From: an uncultured Bacteroidales bacterium
Lineage (GTDB): Bacteria; Bacteroidota; Bacteroidia; Bacteroidales; Muribaculaceae
NCBI GenBank assembly: GCA_902800715.1
Contig: CADCFN010000006.1
Coordinates: 1 to 64,000, forward strand
Reading direction: 5' to 3'
Length of the DNA: 64,000 nt
In this document: positions 7,862 through 17,016 of the stretch, piece after piece
How positions within the stretch are numbered: the stretch's first letter is position 1
How the letters are laid out: the number at the start of each line of letters is the position of its first letter
The notes under the pieces: generated by a model
What the model was told of the DNA's origin: nothing
The model's input: the letters and a program-made list of their open reading frames with translations, nothing else
Database searches by the model: none
Program-made: the position numbers and the translations under genes

Positions 7862-10654
7862 ATGAGACAAGCCTTATTACTGGCCACCATCGCCTTGACA
7901 ATGATGGCTGTTGGGGCCAAGGACAAGGAGCTACCCGTTGACCCTGAGTTGAGAATCGGGCGGCTAGAGAACGGCATGACCTATTACATCCGCCACAATG
8001 AGCAACCCAAGGGGCGCGCCGAGTTCTGGCTGGTACAAAATACCGGCTCGATGGTCGAGGAAGACGACGAACGTGGCCTGGCACACTTCATCGAGCATAT
8101 CGCCTTCCAGGGATCGCGCAATTTCCCAGGCATCAAGATGGTTGATATCCTGCAGAATAACGGTGTTTCCTATGGCCGCGACATCAATGCCTCGACTGGA
8201 TTTGACGACACACGCTTCCAGATATCCAACGTCCCGACCGAACGCACCGCCCTGCTCGACACCGTACTGATGATGTTGAAGGACCTGTCCTGCGAACTCA
8301 ACTTCGACGACCGCGCCATTGAGGAGGAACGAGGCGTGATTCAAGAGGAATGGCGCATGCGCGCCGACCAGACAATGCGACTGTATGAAAACACGCTGCC
8401 CATCCTGCTGTCGGGTAGTCGTTATGCCTACCGAATTCCCATCGGCGACATGAGTGTGATACGCAACGTCACCCGTGGAAAACTGTTGTCCTTCTACCAT
8501 CGCTGGTACTGTCCAAAGCGGCAAGCGGTGGTCATCGTGGGAGACGTTGACATAGATAGCATGGAATTTCGTATCAAGCGCATTCTGAGCCAAATTCCCA
8601 AGTGCGACAGTCCCGATGCTGATGCCAAACTCAAGCAAGTGCCTGGCCACAACGGCGTGAATTACGCACTTCACACCGACCCCGAGGCCACAGGTACCAT
8701 GGTGTACCTGATGTTTGAACACGAGCCCGCACCATGGCCGCTGCGCAACACAATGACCCACTTGCACAACAGCGAATTGTTAAGACTTATAGAACTGATG
8801 CTGAATGCCCGCATCGACGAGATGACCCGCACACAAGCCTCACCGATAGATTACGCTGCTGCCGAAGACCGTCAATTCCTGGTGGCCAGCAGCCGCAAGG
8901 CGCTCACCATAGCCGCAATTGTCAAAGAGGGACGAGCGATTGACGGACTAGACTCCCTCATTACCCATGTGGCGCGTGCGATGCAACATGGTTTCACAAC
9001 AGGTGAACTGGAACGAGCCAAACGTAATGAAATTGCAGTATGTCAAGATATTCAATCAGAAGCAGGCAAACACGAGAGCCGCCTCTTTGTCGAGGAATGC
9101 ATCGCTCACTTTGAGGATGGCGGCTATATACCAGGCGTTGCTGCCGAGATGCAACTGTACATCGACGAGGCTCAACACATTACCCTCGACGAGGTAAATG
9201 ACTACCTGCGTTCCATCACGGGAAAGGACAACGTGAGCGTCCTTATTTCAGGCCCACAGACGATGAAAGGCCCTAGCCGCTACCCTACCTCACGCGACGT
9301 GATAGCCCACTTCAACCGCATCATCAACACTCCGCAATCACCCTATATCGACCTGATGGCTAGCGACAATTTGCTATCCAACGAGCCCAAGCGAGGTAGC
9401 ATTATCAATGAGACCTATGAGCAACAATCGGGCATCACCACGATGACCTTGAGCAATGGTGCAACCGTAAGGCTTAAACCCACATCGTTCAAGAACAATG
9501 AGGTGCTGTTCAATGCGTTCAGCCTTGGGGGTGAATGGGCTTATGGCGACACAGCCGATGTGAACGTGCGGCTCATGGACCAGGTAATAGAAAATTGCGC
9601 CCTGGGTGGCCACACCATCAACGAGCTCAACAAGATGATGAGCGGCCGCCAGTTGAGAATCTCTTTTATCCTCAATGACCCCAACGAGCAACTCACCGGC
9701 GCATGCCAGAGCACAGACCTCGAGACGCTGCTGCAACTGTGCTACCTTTATTATACCGATGTGAGCATCGACCAGGAAGCATTCGAGAGTCTCAAGACCC
9801 GCTTGCGCTCACATTTGACCCAAGCGAGCAATAACCCGAAAATGATATACAGCGACTCCATCGGCAGCACCATTTATCAGGGCAACCCCATGTACAGGAG
9901 CATCAGGCCTGAGGAAGTTGATAACCTGGACGGCGAGCGGCTTCTGGAACTCTACCGCCAGCGTGTCGCCAATGCCGGAGACTTCACATTCTCGCTGGTG
10001 GGAGCATTCACCGTTGACGAGGTGAGGCCGCTCATCAGGAAATATCTGGCTTCGCTGCCCGACAACGGCGAGCGCGAGACTTACGGCAGCGGTTATCGTC
10101 CAGCCATGGCGACAGGCGAGGTGGACAACTTCTTTGAAGTCCCCATGCGCAACCCCAAGTCATCCATCTATGTGAGCTACATGGGTGACAGGAAATACAG
10201 CTACGATGACGAGTTCATGATGGACATCGTGGGGGAATCGGTGGGCACTGCGTTGATGACTCATCTGCGCCACGAGAAGCATGGCACCTATGATGTGGCA
10301 GCCGACGGCACCCTGTCTATCTACCACAATCGCTGGATGATCAACTATGAATTCGAGACCAGCACTGCCGACCGCGATAGCATGCTCGTGCATGCCGAAA
10401 ATGCCGTGAATGCCCTTTTCTACAGAGGTGTAAGCTCGGACTTGTTCGGCAAAATCAAGGAACGTGTGAAACGGGAACACGAGAGCGCCCTTGAGACCAA
10501 CGCCTACTGGTTGCGGGCACTGCAGCACCGCGCCCTGGGCATCGACATCATCGGCGGTTTTGACCACATCTACTCCACGCTCACCGAGGACGTCCTTAAC
10601 AACTACATGGCGTCGCTGCGACCACACACGCGCCTGCGCATTGTCATGAACTGA
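7862..10654 (+). CDS. M16-family (pitrilysin-like) zinc protease, exported
   Basis: 930 aa, a two-lobed M16 protein of the kind common in Bacteroidetes. The inverted zinc motif HFIEH is at residues 75-79, followed by the third ligand region EEERGVIQEE near 155. The C-terminal half is a second, non-catalytic M16 domain. The ATG at 7862 gives MRQALLLATIALTMMAVGAKD, a plausible signal peptide; a GTG at 7841 would add seven polar residues before it and is less likely. The expected site of action is the periplasm, on peptides. A hairpin terminator follows at 10674. Confidence 0.92.
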   Translation: MRQALLLATIALTMMAVGAKDKELPVDPELRIGRLENGMTYYIRHNEQPKGRAEFWLVQNTGSMVEEDDERGLAHFIEHIAFQGSRNFPGIKMVDILQNNGVSYGRDINASTGFDDTRFQISNVPTERTALLDTVLMMLKDLSCELNFDDRAIEEERGVIQEEWRMRADQTMRLYENTLPILLSGSRYAYRIPIGDMSVIRNVTRGKLLSFYHRWYCPKRQAVVIVGDVDIDSMEFRIKRILSQIPKCDSPDADAKLKQVPGHNGVNYALHTDPEATGTMVYLMFEHEPAPWPLRNTMTHLHNSELLRLIELMLNARIDEMTRTQASPIDYAAAEDRQFLVASSRKALTIAAIVKEGRAIDGLDSLITHVARAMQHGFTTGELERAKRNEIAVCQDIQSEAGKHESRLFVEECIAHFEDGGYIPGVAAEMQLYIDEAQHITLDEVNDYLRSITGKDNVSVLISGPQTMKGPSRYPTSRDVIAHFNRIINTPQSPYIDLMASDNLLSNEPKRGSIINETYEQQSGITTMTLSNGATVRLKPTSFKNNEVLFNAFSLGGEWAYGDTADVNVRLMDQVIENCALGGHTINELNKMMSGRQLRISFILNDPNEQLTGACQSTDLETLLQLCYLYYTDVSIDQEAFESLKTRLRSHLTQASNNPKMIYSDSIGSTIYQGNPMYRSIRPEEVDNLDGERLLELYRQRVANAGDFTFSLVGAFTVDEVRPLIRKYLASLPDNGERETYGSGYRPAMATGEVDNFFEVPMRNPKSSIYVSYMGDRKYSYDDEFMMDIVGESVGTALMTHLRHEKHGTYDVAADGTLSIYHNRWMINYEFETSTADRDSMLVHAENAVNALFYRGVSSDLFGKIKERVKREHESALETNAYWLRALQHRALGIDIIGGFDHIYSTLTEDVLNNYMASLRPHTRLRIVMN

Positions 10655-10673
10655 CAATCAGAACCATAAAATG

Positions 10674-10710
10674 AATAACGGGAAAACACGCATGTCGTCT
10701 TCCCGTTATT
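10674..10710 (+). terminator. Hairpin terminator between convergent genes
   Basis: Perfect 11-bp stem AATAACGGGAA/TTCCCGTTATT with a 15-base loop, 20 bases after the M16 stop. It is AT-rich on both sides and could act for both convergent genes. Confidence 0.65.
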
Positions 10711-10799
10711 ATAATACATCTAGTTGTACTATAATCACTTTATTATTAATCAAATAACATAATTAACTTAAAGTAATTGTTGAGAATTTTAAAATGTCT

Positions 10800-11774
10800 C
10801 TAGATTCTGAAATTGGCCCACAATGGATAGTGGTCTGAAATCATGAAGGAAAGCTTCTGTTTGCTCAATCCACGGTTATTCAGTGCGGTCTGGACAAAGT
10901 CATAATTGCCTGCTCCCATAAATTCGAGCGACAGTTTAGGACGCTTCTTATCTGCAGTGTTGAACCAGGCAATCTGGTCATAATACTTGGTAGCGTCAAA
11001 GATAGAACGGGACAAAGCCTGCAGTTCTTCGGGCACATACAAACCCTCACTCAAGAACGTCTCGTCCAACAGGTCACCACGAGCATCAATGTTGAAGTCG
11101 CCCAGCACAATGAGGTTCTGGTCATAGGCGTTGATGTCACCCGCCCAATCGTTAAGCCAGCGGGCAATGCCATGAATCTCTTTCAAGCGGTCTTTGGATT
11201 TCTTGCCATAGATAATGTGTACTGTGACCAGGATAAACGTCTTGTCACCGGAACGGAAACTGACGGCATAGGGAGAACGCACAAACTGTTCACGAATGAC
11301 CTTCTCGGGGTCGTTGACCCACTCGTTGGGAATAACGATTTCACCGGCGAGTCCCGACAACTGCACCCTGCGCGTATCAAACAGGTAGGCCATACGCTCA
11401 TCGTTGCCCGATTTGCTGCCGTTAGTATCGGTCAAAATCATCGACCAATTGTCGCCCAACAGTTTGAGGGTATCACGCAGTGCCCTCAAGTTGCCTTTCA
11501 CCTCCTGAACGGCAATCACATCAAAGCGGCTCAAAATTTCAGCAATGCAGAAGATGGAGTGCAAGTCACGTCGCGGAGAGTCCTTCTCATCGCTCATCCA
11601 CTTTCTTGTGAAATTGCCAAAACCTCGTATGTTCCAAGTGGCAATCAGCAGATTACGGTCCAATTCCTTGAACGGTACTTTCTGGTCCAAGTCTTCCCTG
11701 AGTAGGGCTAAATTCTCGGCAACCTCAATAGGTATCGGATCATAAATCGTGTTTTCATCATTCTCTTTTTTCAT
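10800..11774 (-). CDS. Endonuclease/exonuclease/phosphatase (EEP) family protein
   Basis: 324 aa. All EEP fold motifs are visible in order: LIATWNIRGFG (metal-binding Asn, near 43-53), IAVQEVKG (catalytic Glu, near 87), TVHIIYGKK, VLGDFNIDARGD (near 225) and the terminal SDHYPLWANF (catalytic Asp-His). There is no signal peptide, so it is probably cytoplasmic. The family includes DNases, phosphodiesterases and lipid phosphatases, and the substrate cannot be read from sequence. A consensus promoter lies just upstream. Confidence 0.85.
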   Translation of the reverse strand: MKKENDENTIYDPIPIEVAENLALLREDLDQKVPFKELDRNLLIATWNIRGFGNFTRKWMSDEKDSPRRDLHSIFCIAEILSRFDVIAVQEVKGNLRALRDTLKLLGDNWSMILTDTNGSKSGNDERMAYLFDTRRVQLSGLAGEIVIPNEWVNDPEKVIREQFVRSPYAVSFRSGDKTFILVTVHIIYGKKSKDRLKEIHGIARWLNDWAGDINAYDQNLIVLGDFNIDARGDLLDETFLSEGLYVPEELQALSRSIFDATKYYDQIAWFNTADKKRPKLSLEFMGAGNYDFVQTALNNRGLSKQKLSFMISDHYPLWANFRI

Positions 11775-11814
11775 AAGGACAATAGTTTTTTAGTTAATAA
11801 AACAAGTATCGTTA

Positions 11815-11845
11815 CAAAATTAAACATTTTGTTTAATTCCGCAAA
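11815..11845 (-). promoter_or_regulatory. Promoter of the EEP gene with a palindrome over the spacer and -7 box
   Basis: Minus strand: TTTG (11845-11842), a 19-base spacer, TAATTTTG (11822-11815). The spacer holds a perfect inverted repeat, ATTAAACA-TTT-TGTTTAAT (11819-11837, plus strand), which overlaps the -7 box and could be an operator. Confidence 0.75.
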
Positions 11846-11886
11846 GAAATAATGCAATTAATTACCAGATAATTGCAAATTATCTA

Positions 11887-12741
11887 TCAGTAGGTGAGGA
11901 TTTCGGGACCGTCCTCGGTCATGACAAAGGTATGCTCCCATTGAGCACTAGGTTTCAAGTCGCCCGTGATGACCTCCCACCCGAAGGGGTCGTCAGCGTC
12001 GATAAACACCTTCCATGTACCCATGTTAATCATCGGTTCGATAGTGAAAACCATGCCGGGAACAAGAATCATGCCTTTCTTACGTTGAGCGAAATGGCAC
12101 ACCTCGGGGTCCTCGTGGAACTTACATCCCACGCCATGCCCCGTGAGGTCCCTGACCACGCCATAGCCGTGCTGGTGGGCAAAAGGCTCGATGGCGCGCC
12201 CGATATCGTTCACGTCACACCATGGACGTGCCGCTTTGATACCCACCTCAAGGCACTCGCGGGTGACCTTGACAAGGCGTTCCTTGTCGGGCGTCGTCTC
12301 GCCGATGATGAACATGCGCGAGGCGTCGGCAAAATAACCGTCAAGGATGGTCGTGAAATCCACATTGATGATGTCGCCCTCCTTGAGCACATCCTTCTTC
12401 TTGGGGATACCGTGACAGACGACCTCGTTAATGCTCGTGCAGACGCTCATGGGGAAGCCCCCATAACCCAGGCATGCTGGTATAGCCCCATGGTCAGCGC
12501 AGTACTCGCGACAAATCCTGTCAATTTCGAGTGTAGTCATTCCAGCATGGATTTCACGCTCGACGGTATCGAGAACGCCAGTATTGACAACGCCTGCGCG
12601 ACGGATGCCCTCAATCTGTTCGGGCGTCTTGATGAGGTCACGCGAGGGAACGATGGCACCCTTGCGCTCTAGCTCCATGATACGGAGGTCAAATTCAGTA
12701 GGTTTCCCCTTGGGGATATAATGTAATCTGTGTTTTGCCAT
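11887..12741 (-). CDS. map: Methionine aminopeptidase, type I
   Basis: 284 aa; removes the initiator methionine from nascent proteins in the cytoplasm. The five metal ligands are visible: two Asp in VDFTTILDGYFADASR, His in LTGHGVGCKFHEDP, Glu in FTIEPMINMG and Glu in QWEHTFVM. An N-terminal extension of about 37 residues precedes the catalytic core, seen also in other Bacteroidales enzymes. A TAAATTTG -7 box lies upstream near 12772-12779. The DUF3784 gene ends 41 bases upstream on the same strand. Confidence 0.95.
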   Translation of the reverse strand: MAKHRLHYIPKGKPTEFDLRIMELERKGAIVPSRDLIKTPEQIEGIRRAGVVNTGVLDTVEREIHAGMTTLEIDRICREYCADHGAIPACLGYGGFPMSVCTSINEVVCHGIPKKKDVLKEGDIINVDFTTILDGYFADASRMFIIGETTPDKERLVKVTRECLEVGIKAARPWCDVNDIGRAIEPFAHQHGYGVVRDLTGHGVGCKFHEDPEVCHFAQRKKGMILVPGMVFTIEPMINMGTWKVFIDADDPFGWEVITGDLKPSAQWEHTFVMTEDGPEILTY

Positions 12742-12782
12742 AACTCAATGTAATATATGCTTAAACGCGCACAAATTTACTA

Positions 12783-13130
12783 CTATTTTCGGTGTGGAGG
12801 CTGTTTTTTCTCCTTCTTTTTGGCCCAGCAATGAGCGGTCGTGAAAGTGGCAGCAACTAGAACGAATGCAGTCGCCGGGAAAGCCGCCAACACCAATTCC
12901 CTGAAACCTAGCGCCAATAGAATGCCAAAGGCCGGCAACGACAAGGCAACAAACAAGAGCAGCACACCGATGACGATGCGCAACCGCCGCCTGTCATAGG
13001 CATCTTGGGCCTCGCGCGACGCCATATTATAGCCCGCAATGAGAGAGTCGCCCTTACCGATTAAAATCAGGACCGCCATGACAACCAAGATTAGCGCAAC
13101 GACGCTCAGAATGATGAAAGCAGCAAGCAT
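12783..13130 (-). CDS. DUF3784-like small membrane protein
   Basis: 115 aa with an N-terminal transmembrane helix (about 3-24), the characteristic IGKGDSLIAGYN segment of DUF3784 proteins, two further hydrophobic segments (about 50-72 and 76-98) and a basic tail KKKEKKQPPHRK. Function unknown. It lies upstream of map on the same strand and divergent from the mce operon. Confidence 0.7.
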   Translation of the reverse strand: MLAAFIILSVVALILVVMAVLILIGKGDSLIAGYNMASREAQDAYDRRRLRIVIGVLLLFVALSLPAFGILLALGFRELVLAAFPATAFVLVAATFTTAHCWAKKKEKKQPPHRK

Positions 13131-13285
13131 GAGATTTCAATGTTAAAAAAATGTTATTTTCAGCAAAGATACACATTGTTTTCAGCACTTTGCCACATTA
13201 TATAAAATATATTTTTTGTAATTTTGTGCGATATTTTGAAAATCCATTTAATTCTATTAAATAATTGTTTAAAAATCAGAAAGTT

Positions 13286-13702
13286 ATGAACATTTCGCAC
13301 ATCGAACACGTGGGAATCGCTGTTACCTCGCTTGAGGAGGCCATTCCTTTCTACGAGAACATGCTGGGCTTCAAGTGCTTTGCCATTGAAGAAGTTGCTG
13401 ACCAAAAGGTAAGGACCGCCTTTTTCCAGGTAGGCCAGACCAAGATTGAGCTCCTCGAGGCTACCGCCCCCGAGAGCGCTATCGCCAAGTTCATCGAGAA
13501 GAACGGTGGCCGTGGCGGTATCCAGCACGTTGCATTTGCCGTTGAAGACGGTGTACAGAACGCCTTGAACGAAGTACAGGAGAAGGGTGGCCGCGTTGTT
13601 GACGCACAGCCCCGCAAGGGTGCCGAAGGCCTGAACATTGCCTTCCTGCATCCCAAGACCACCTGTGGCGCACTGTTAGAGCTTTGCGAGAAGCCTGAGT
13701 AA
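13286..13702 (+). CDS. mce: Methylmalonyl-CoA epimerase
   Basis: 138 aa; interconverts (R)- and (S)-methylmalonyl-CoA in the succinate-to-propionate route. It is a VOC (glyoxalase-like) fold with paired halves: HIEHVGIAVTSLEEAIPFYE at the N-terminus, TKIELLE in the middle, and GIQHVAFAVED plus a terminal ALLELCE. Metal-ligand His and Glu are present in both halves. I chose the ATG at 13286 over an upstream TTG because it begins at the conserved MNISHIEHVG. First gene of an operon with the Na+-pumping decarboxylase. Confidence 0.95.
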   Translation: MNISHIEHVGIAVTSLEEAIPFYENMLGFKCFAIEEVADQKVRTAFFQVGQTKIELLEATAPESAIAKFIEKNGGRGGIQHVAFAVEDGVQNALNEVQEKGGRVVDAQPRKGAEGLNIAFLHPKTTCGALLELCEKPE

Positions 13703-13730
13703 TTAGCTTTTAGCAGTTAGCTTTTAGCGA
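13703..13730 (+). repeat. Heptanucleotide repeat tract between mce and mmdA
   Basis: Four consecutive 7-base units: TTAGCTT, TTAGCAG, TTAGCTT, TTAGCGA, starting directly after the mce stop codon. One of ten period-7 tracts in the window. Confidence 0.8.
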
Positions 13731-13763
13731 TTTTATACCGACTACAAAATCGAAAATTTAAAA

Positions 13764-15377
13764 ATGGGAAAACAACTTGATAAGATTCAAGAGCTGATCG
13801 AGCGTCGCGAGAAAGCACGCTTGGGCGGTGGCGAGAAGGCTATTGCCAAGCAGCACGAGAAGGGCAAATTCACTGCCCGTGAGCGCATCAATATGCTCCT
13901 TGACGAGGGCAGCTTTGAGGAACTGGACATGTTTGTTCAGCACCGCTGCACCAACTTCGGCATGGAAAAGAAGACCTACGACGGCGACGGCGTTGTAACC
14001 GGTTTCGGTACCGTTGGCGGTCGTCTGGTTTATGTCTTTGCTCAGGATGCTACCGTCATTGGCGGTTCACTGGGTGAGACCATGGCACTGAAGATGTGTA
14101 AGGTGATGGACCTCGCTATGAAGCAGGGTGCTCCCGTGGTTGGTCTGAATGACTCGGGCGGTGCCCGCATCCAGGAGAGCGTTAACGCCTTGGCTGGTTA
14201 TGCCGAGATTTTCCAGCGCAACATCAATGCTTCGGGTGTGATTCCTCAAATCAGCGCCATTCTGGGTCCCTGTGCCGGTGGTGCCGTTTACTCCCCTGCC
14301 CTGACTGACTTCATCATCATGGCCAAGGGTATCTCCTTCATGTTCCTGACCGGTCCCAAGGTCGTTAAGACCGTGACTGGCGAGAACGTGACTCAGGAGC
14401 AGCTGGGTGGCGCAGGCGTACACGCCAGCAAGAGTGGTGTGGCTCACTTTGCCGCCGAGACCGAGGAAGAGGCTATCGCCATCATCCGTCAGCTGTTGAG
14501 CTACATGCCCAGCAACAATATGGAAGAGACTCCCCGTGTGGAGTGCACCGACCCCATCGACCGCGTGGAGGATGCCCTGAACAACATCATCCCCGAGAGC
14601 GCCAACGACCCCTACGACATGTATCAGGTCATCAGCGCCATCGTCGACAATGGTGAGTTCCTCGAGGTTCACAAGGACTTCGCCAAGAACATCATCGTGG
14701 GCTTTGCACGCTTCAACGGCCAGGCTGTCGGCGTTGTCGCCAACCAGCCCAACTGCATGGCAGGTGTGCTCGACGTGAACGCCTCGAAGAAGGGCGGCCG
14801 CTTCGTCCGCTTCTGCGATGCCTTCAACATTCCTCTGGTAACCCTCGTTGACGTTCCCGGCTTCCTGCCAGGTACCGGCCAAGAGTACAATGCCGTCATC
14901 ATGAACGGTGCCAAGTTGCTCTATGCCTACGGCGAGGCTACCGTGCCCAAGGTGACCGTTACCCTGCGCAAGAGCTATGGTGGTTCACACATCGTGATGA
15001 GCTGCAAGCAGCTGCGTGGTGACTTGAACTATGCATGGCCCAGCGCCGAAATCGCTGTGATGGGTGCTGCCGGTGCTGCCGAGATTCTGTATGCCAAGGA
15101 CAGCAAGAACTTCAAGACCCAGGCCGAGGAGGCCAAGGCTGCCGGCGACGAAGCCAAAGCCAAGGAACTGCTCGAGGCTGGCAAGAAGTTCATCCAGGAG
15201 AAGGAAGACGAGTACAACAACCTCTTCTGCACGCCTTACAATGCAGCCCGCTATGGCTACATCGATGACGTGATTGAGCCGAGGAACACCCGCTTCCGCG
15301 TAATCCGCGCTCTGGAGGTTTTGCGCACCAAGAAGTTGACCAACCCTGCCAAGAAGCACGGTAATATCCCCCTGTAA
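13764..15377 (+). CDS. mmdA: Methylmalonyl-CoA decarboxylase alpha (carboxyltransferase) subunit / acyl-CoA carboxylase beta
   Basis: 537 aa crotonase-fold carboxyltransferase. Visible are GEKAIAKQHEKGKFTARERI, the oxyanion regions GLNDSGGARIQE and GPCAGGAVYSPALTD, and the C-terminal ending TNPAKKHGNIPL. It transfers the carboxyl of methylmalonyl-CoA to the biotin of the neighbouring BCCP, yielding propionyl-CoA. Compared with the roughly 517-residue Bacteroides protein as I recall it, there is a Lys/Ala/Glu-rich insertion of about 20 residues near 450-475 (TQAEEAKAAGDEAKAKELLE), predicted helical. The operon with OadG-, BCCP- and OadB-type genes shows it works in a Na+-translocating decarboxylase rather than a biosynthetic carboxylase. 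Confidence 0.95.
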   Translation: MGKQLDKIQELIERREKARLGGGEKAIAKQHEKGKFTARERINMLLDEGSFEELDMFVQHRCTNFGMEKKTYDGDGVVTGFGTVGGRLVYVFAQDATVIGGSLGETMALKMCKVMDLAMKQGAPVVGLNDSGGARIQESVNALAGYAEIFQRNINASGVIPQISAILGPCAGGAVYSPALTDFIIMAKGISFMFLTGPKVVKTVTGENVTQEQLGGAGVHASKSGVAHFAAETEEEAIAIIRQLLSYMPSNNMEETPRVECTDPIDRVEDALNNIIPESANDPYDMYQVISAIVDNGEFLEVHKDFAKNIIVGFARFNGQAVGVVANQPNCMAGVLDVNASKKGGRFVRFCDAFNIPLVTLVDVPGFLPGTGQEYNAVIMNGAKLLYAYGEATVPKVTVTLRKSYGGSHIVMSCKQLRGDLNYAWPSAEIAVMGAAGAAEILYAKDSKNFKTQAEEAKAAGDEAKAKELLEAGKKFIQEKEDEYNNLFCTPYNAARYGYIDDVIEPRNTRFRVIRALEVLRTKKLTNPAKKHGNIPL

Positions 15378-15380
15378 ATT

Positions 15381-15463
15381 AGTTTAAAGTTTAATGTTTA
15401 AAGTTTAGAGTTGCTATATCCAACCCAAAACTGACAACTGAAAACTAAGAAACTGGAAACTCA
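15381..15463 (+). repeat. Mirrored heptanucleotide tracts between mmdA and OadG
   Basis: Left arm: AGTTTAA, AGTTTAA, TGTTTAA, AGTTTAG (15381-15408). Right arm: AACTGAC, AACTGAA, AACTAAG, AAACTGG, AAACTCA (15429-15463). Both have period 7, and the right arm is roughly complementary to the left, so the transcript could fold back. Confidence 0.8.
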
Positions 15464-15471
15464 AATTTGTT

Positions 15472-16479
15472 ATGAGTAAAAAAGCATTGACATTATTGCT
15501 GCTGTGTGCCATCCTCGCATTGCCCACGCTGGCCCAAGGCCGTAAGAACGTGCGCATCAACGAGGTAATGGTGCAGCAGGATAGCACGGGCGGCAACGGC
15601 TGGGTCGAGTTCTATAACTCGTCCTACAGCTCCACTGCCGTCGAGCAGATGTTCATCACTACGCTGAGCCGTCAGGATATCCAGAACGTCTTTGACAAGA
15701 ACAAGGGCAACAAGAAAAAGCCCAAACAGATTCTTGTCGAGCTCTGTGAGGCCCAGCCTAATGACATCTACGAGATTCCCCGTGGTGACGAGCGCAACAC
15801 CAAAATCGCGCCCCGCACCCACTTTGTCATGGAAGCTGATGGTGATCCCAAGTCGGGCACCTTCCACATGCCTTTCACCTTCACTCTGGGCAAGGACAAT
15901 TACATCGCCCTCTATGACGTGAATGGTGACCTGGTTGATGACGTGACGATTCCCGCTTCGCTTAAACCAGGCGAGACTTATGCCATCAAGGCTGAAGGCA
16001 GTTTGCCCAGCATATTGGGCGACGGCAAGACCGAATGGATTGTCAAGGACGGCAAGAACATCGAGACTGCCGTCACCAAGGGCAACTACAACATCCGCGA
16101 GGTGAACGAGAACATCGAGGCCTTCCATGAGAAGGACCCTCATGGCTACTGGATTGCACTGCTCGCGATGTCTGTTGTGTTCAGTGCCTTGGCACTGCTC
16201 TACATCTGCTTCAAGCTGTTCGGTAAGTTTGCCAGCCGCAACCTGACCGAGAACAAGCAAACAGAGCAAGCCGCTGCTCCCGCTACCGCCCAAGCCGCCT
16301 CGGTTCCCGCTGGTGGCGACCTTGACGGCGAGAAGATGGCAGCCATCTGTTTTGCCTTGTATCAGCACTTGAATGCCCACGACCAGGAGAGCGGTGTGCT
16401 GACACTCACTCCCCGTGACGGCTCAGCCTGGGCTGGCAAGACCAACCTGATGCGCGAATTACCCGTTATCAAGAAATAA
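15472..16479 (+). CDS. OadG-type (gamma/delta) subunit of the Na+-pumping decarboxylase with an extracytoplasmic lamin-tail-like domain
   Basis: 335 aa. Signal peptide MSKKALTLLLLCAILALPTLAQG. Residues about 25-205 look like a beta-sandwich of the lamin-tail type (VRINEVMVQQDSTGGNGWVEFYN; later DNYIALYDVNGDLVDDVTIP). A transmembrane helix (YWIALLAMSVVFSALALLY, near 223-242) follows, then a cytoplasmic Ala/Pro/Gln-rich linker and a conserved C-terminal patch. Classical OadG proteins are about 80-100 residues and only anchor the alpha subunit and BCCP to OadB. Its position in the operon fixes the role; the large periplasmic domain is the unusual part. Confidence 0.85.
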   Translation: MSKKALTLLLLCAILALPTLAQGRKNVRINEVMVQQDSTGGNGWVEFYNSSYSSTAVEQMFITTLSRQDIQNVFDKNKGNKKKPKQILVELCEAQPNDIYEIPRGDERNTKIAPRTHFVMEADGDPKSGTFHMPFTFTLGKDNYIALYDVNGDLVDDVTIPASLKPGETYAIKAEGSLPSILGDGKTEWIVKDGKNIETAVTKGNYNIREVNENIEAFHEKDPHGYWIALLAMSVVFSALALLYICFKLFGKFASRNLTENKQTEQAAAPATAQAASVPAGGDLDGEKMAAICFALYQHLNAHDQESGVLTLTPRDGSAWAGKTNLMRELPVIKK

Positions 16480-16488
16480 TCACCAATT

Positions 16489-16567
16489 CAGTTGCAGGTT
16501 TTCAGTTACCAGTTTCCAGCGGCATCCGCATTCAACCGAGGACTGAAAACCGAGAACAAAAACTTAA
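16489..16567 (+). repeat. Mirrored heptanucleotide tracts around a GCGGCATCCGC core (OadG-BCCP gap)
   Basis: Left arm: CAGTTGC, AGGTTTT, CAGTTAC, CAGTTTC (16489-16516). Core AGCGGCATCCGCA. Right arm: AACCGAG, GACTGAA, AACCGAG, AACAAAA (16534-16561). The arms are approximately complementary in orientation. Confidence 0.8.
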
Positions 16568-16573
16568 AACAAA

Positions 16574-17008
16574 ATGAAGGAATATAAATATAAGATCAAT
16601 GGCAACGAGTACACTGTTGCTGTCGATAACATTGAGGGCAATATCGCCCACATCCAGTTGAACGGTGTGCCCTATGACGTCGAGCTGCCCGAGCAGCCCA
16701 AGGCCGCTCCCGCCGTTAAGCGCGTCGCTGTGAGCGATGCTCCCGCTGCCGCTCCCAAGCCCGCTGCCCGCAAGGCTGCTCCCGCTGCCGGTGGTGGTCA
16801 TGTCATTGAGTCGCCGCTTCCCGGTGTCATCAAGGACATCTTTGTCAAGGTGGGTCAACAGGTGAAGGCCGATGACGTAGTGTGCATCCTCGAAGCCATG
16901 AAGATGGGCAACGAGATTCACGCTGGCGTTGACGGTACAGTCAAGAGCATCGAGGTATCGAAGGAGGATTCGGTACTCGAGGGTAACACAATCATGGTAA
17001 TTGGCTAA
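16574..17008 (+). CDS. Biotin carboxyl carrier protein of the decarboxylase
   Basis: 144 aa. A short N-terminal domain (YKYKINGNEYTVAVDNIEGN) is followed by an Ala/Pro/Lys-rich hinge (residues about 47-75) and a biotinyl domain with the EAMKMGNE motif, whose lysine near residue 114 carries biotin. It shuttles the carboxyl group from the alpha subunit to the membrane subunit. It is sandwiched between the OadG- and OadB-type genes. Confidence 0.95.
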   Translation: MKEYKYKINGNEYTVAVDNIEGNIAHIQLNGVPYDVELPEQPKAAPAVKRVAVSDAPAAAPKPAARKAAPAAGGGHVIESPLPGVIKDIFVKVGQQVKADDVVCILEAMKMGNEIHAGVDGTVKSIEVSKEDSVLEGNTIMVIG

Positions 17009-17016
17009 TTAAAGTC

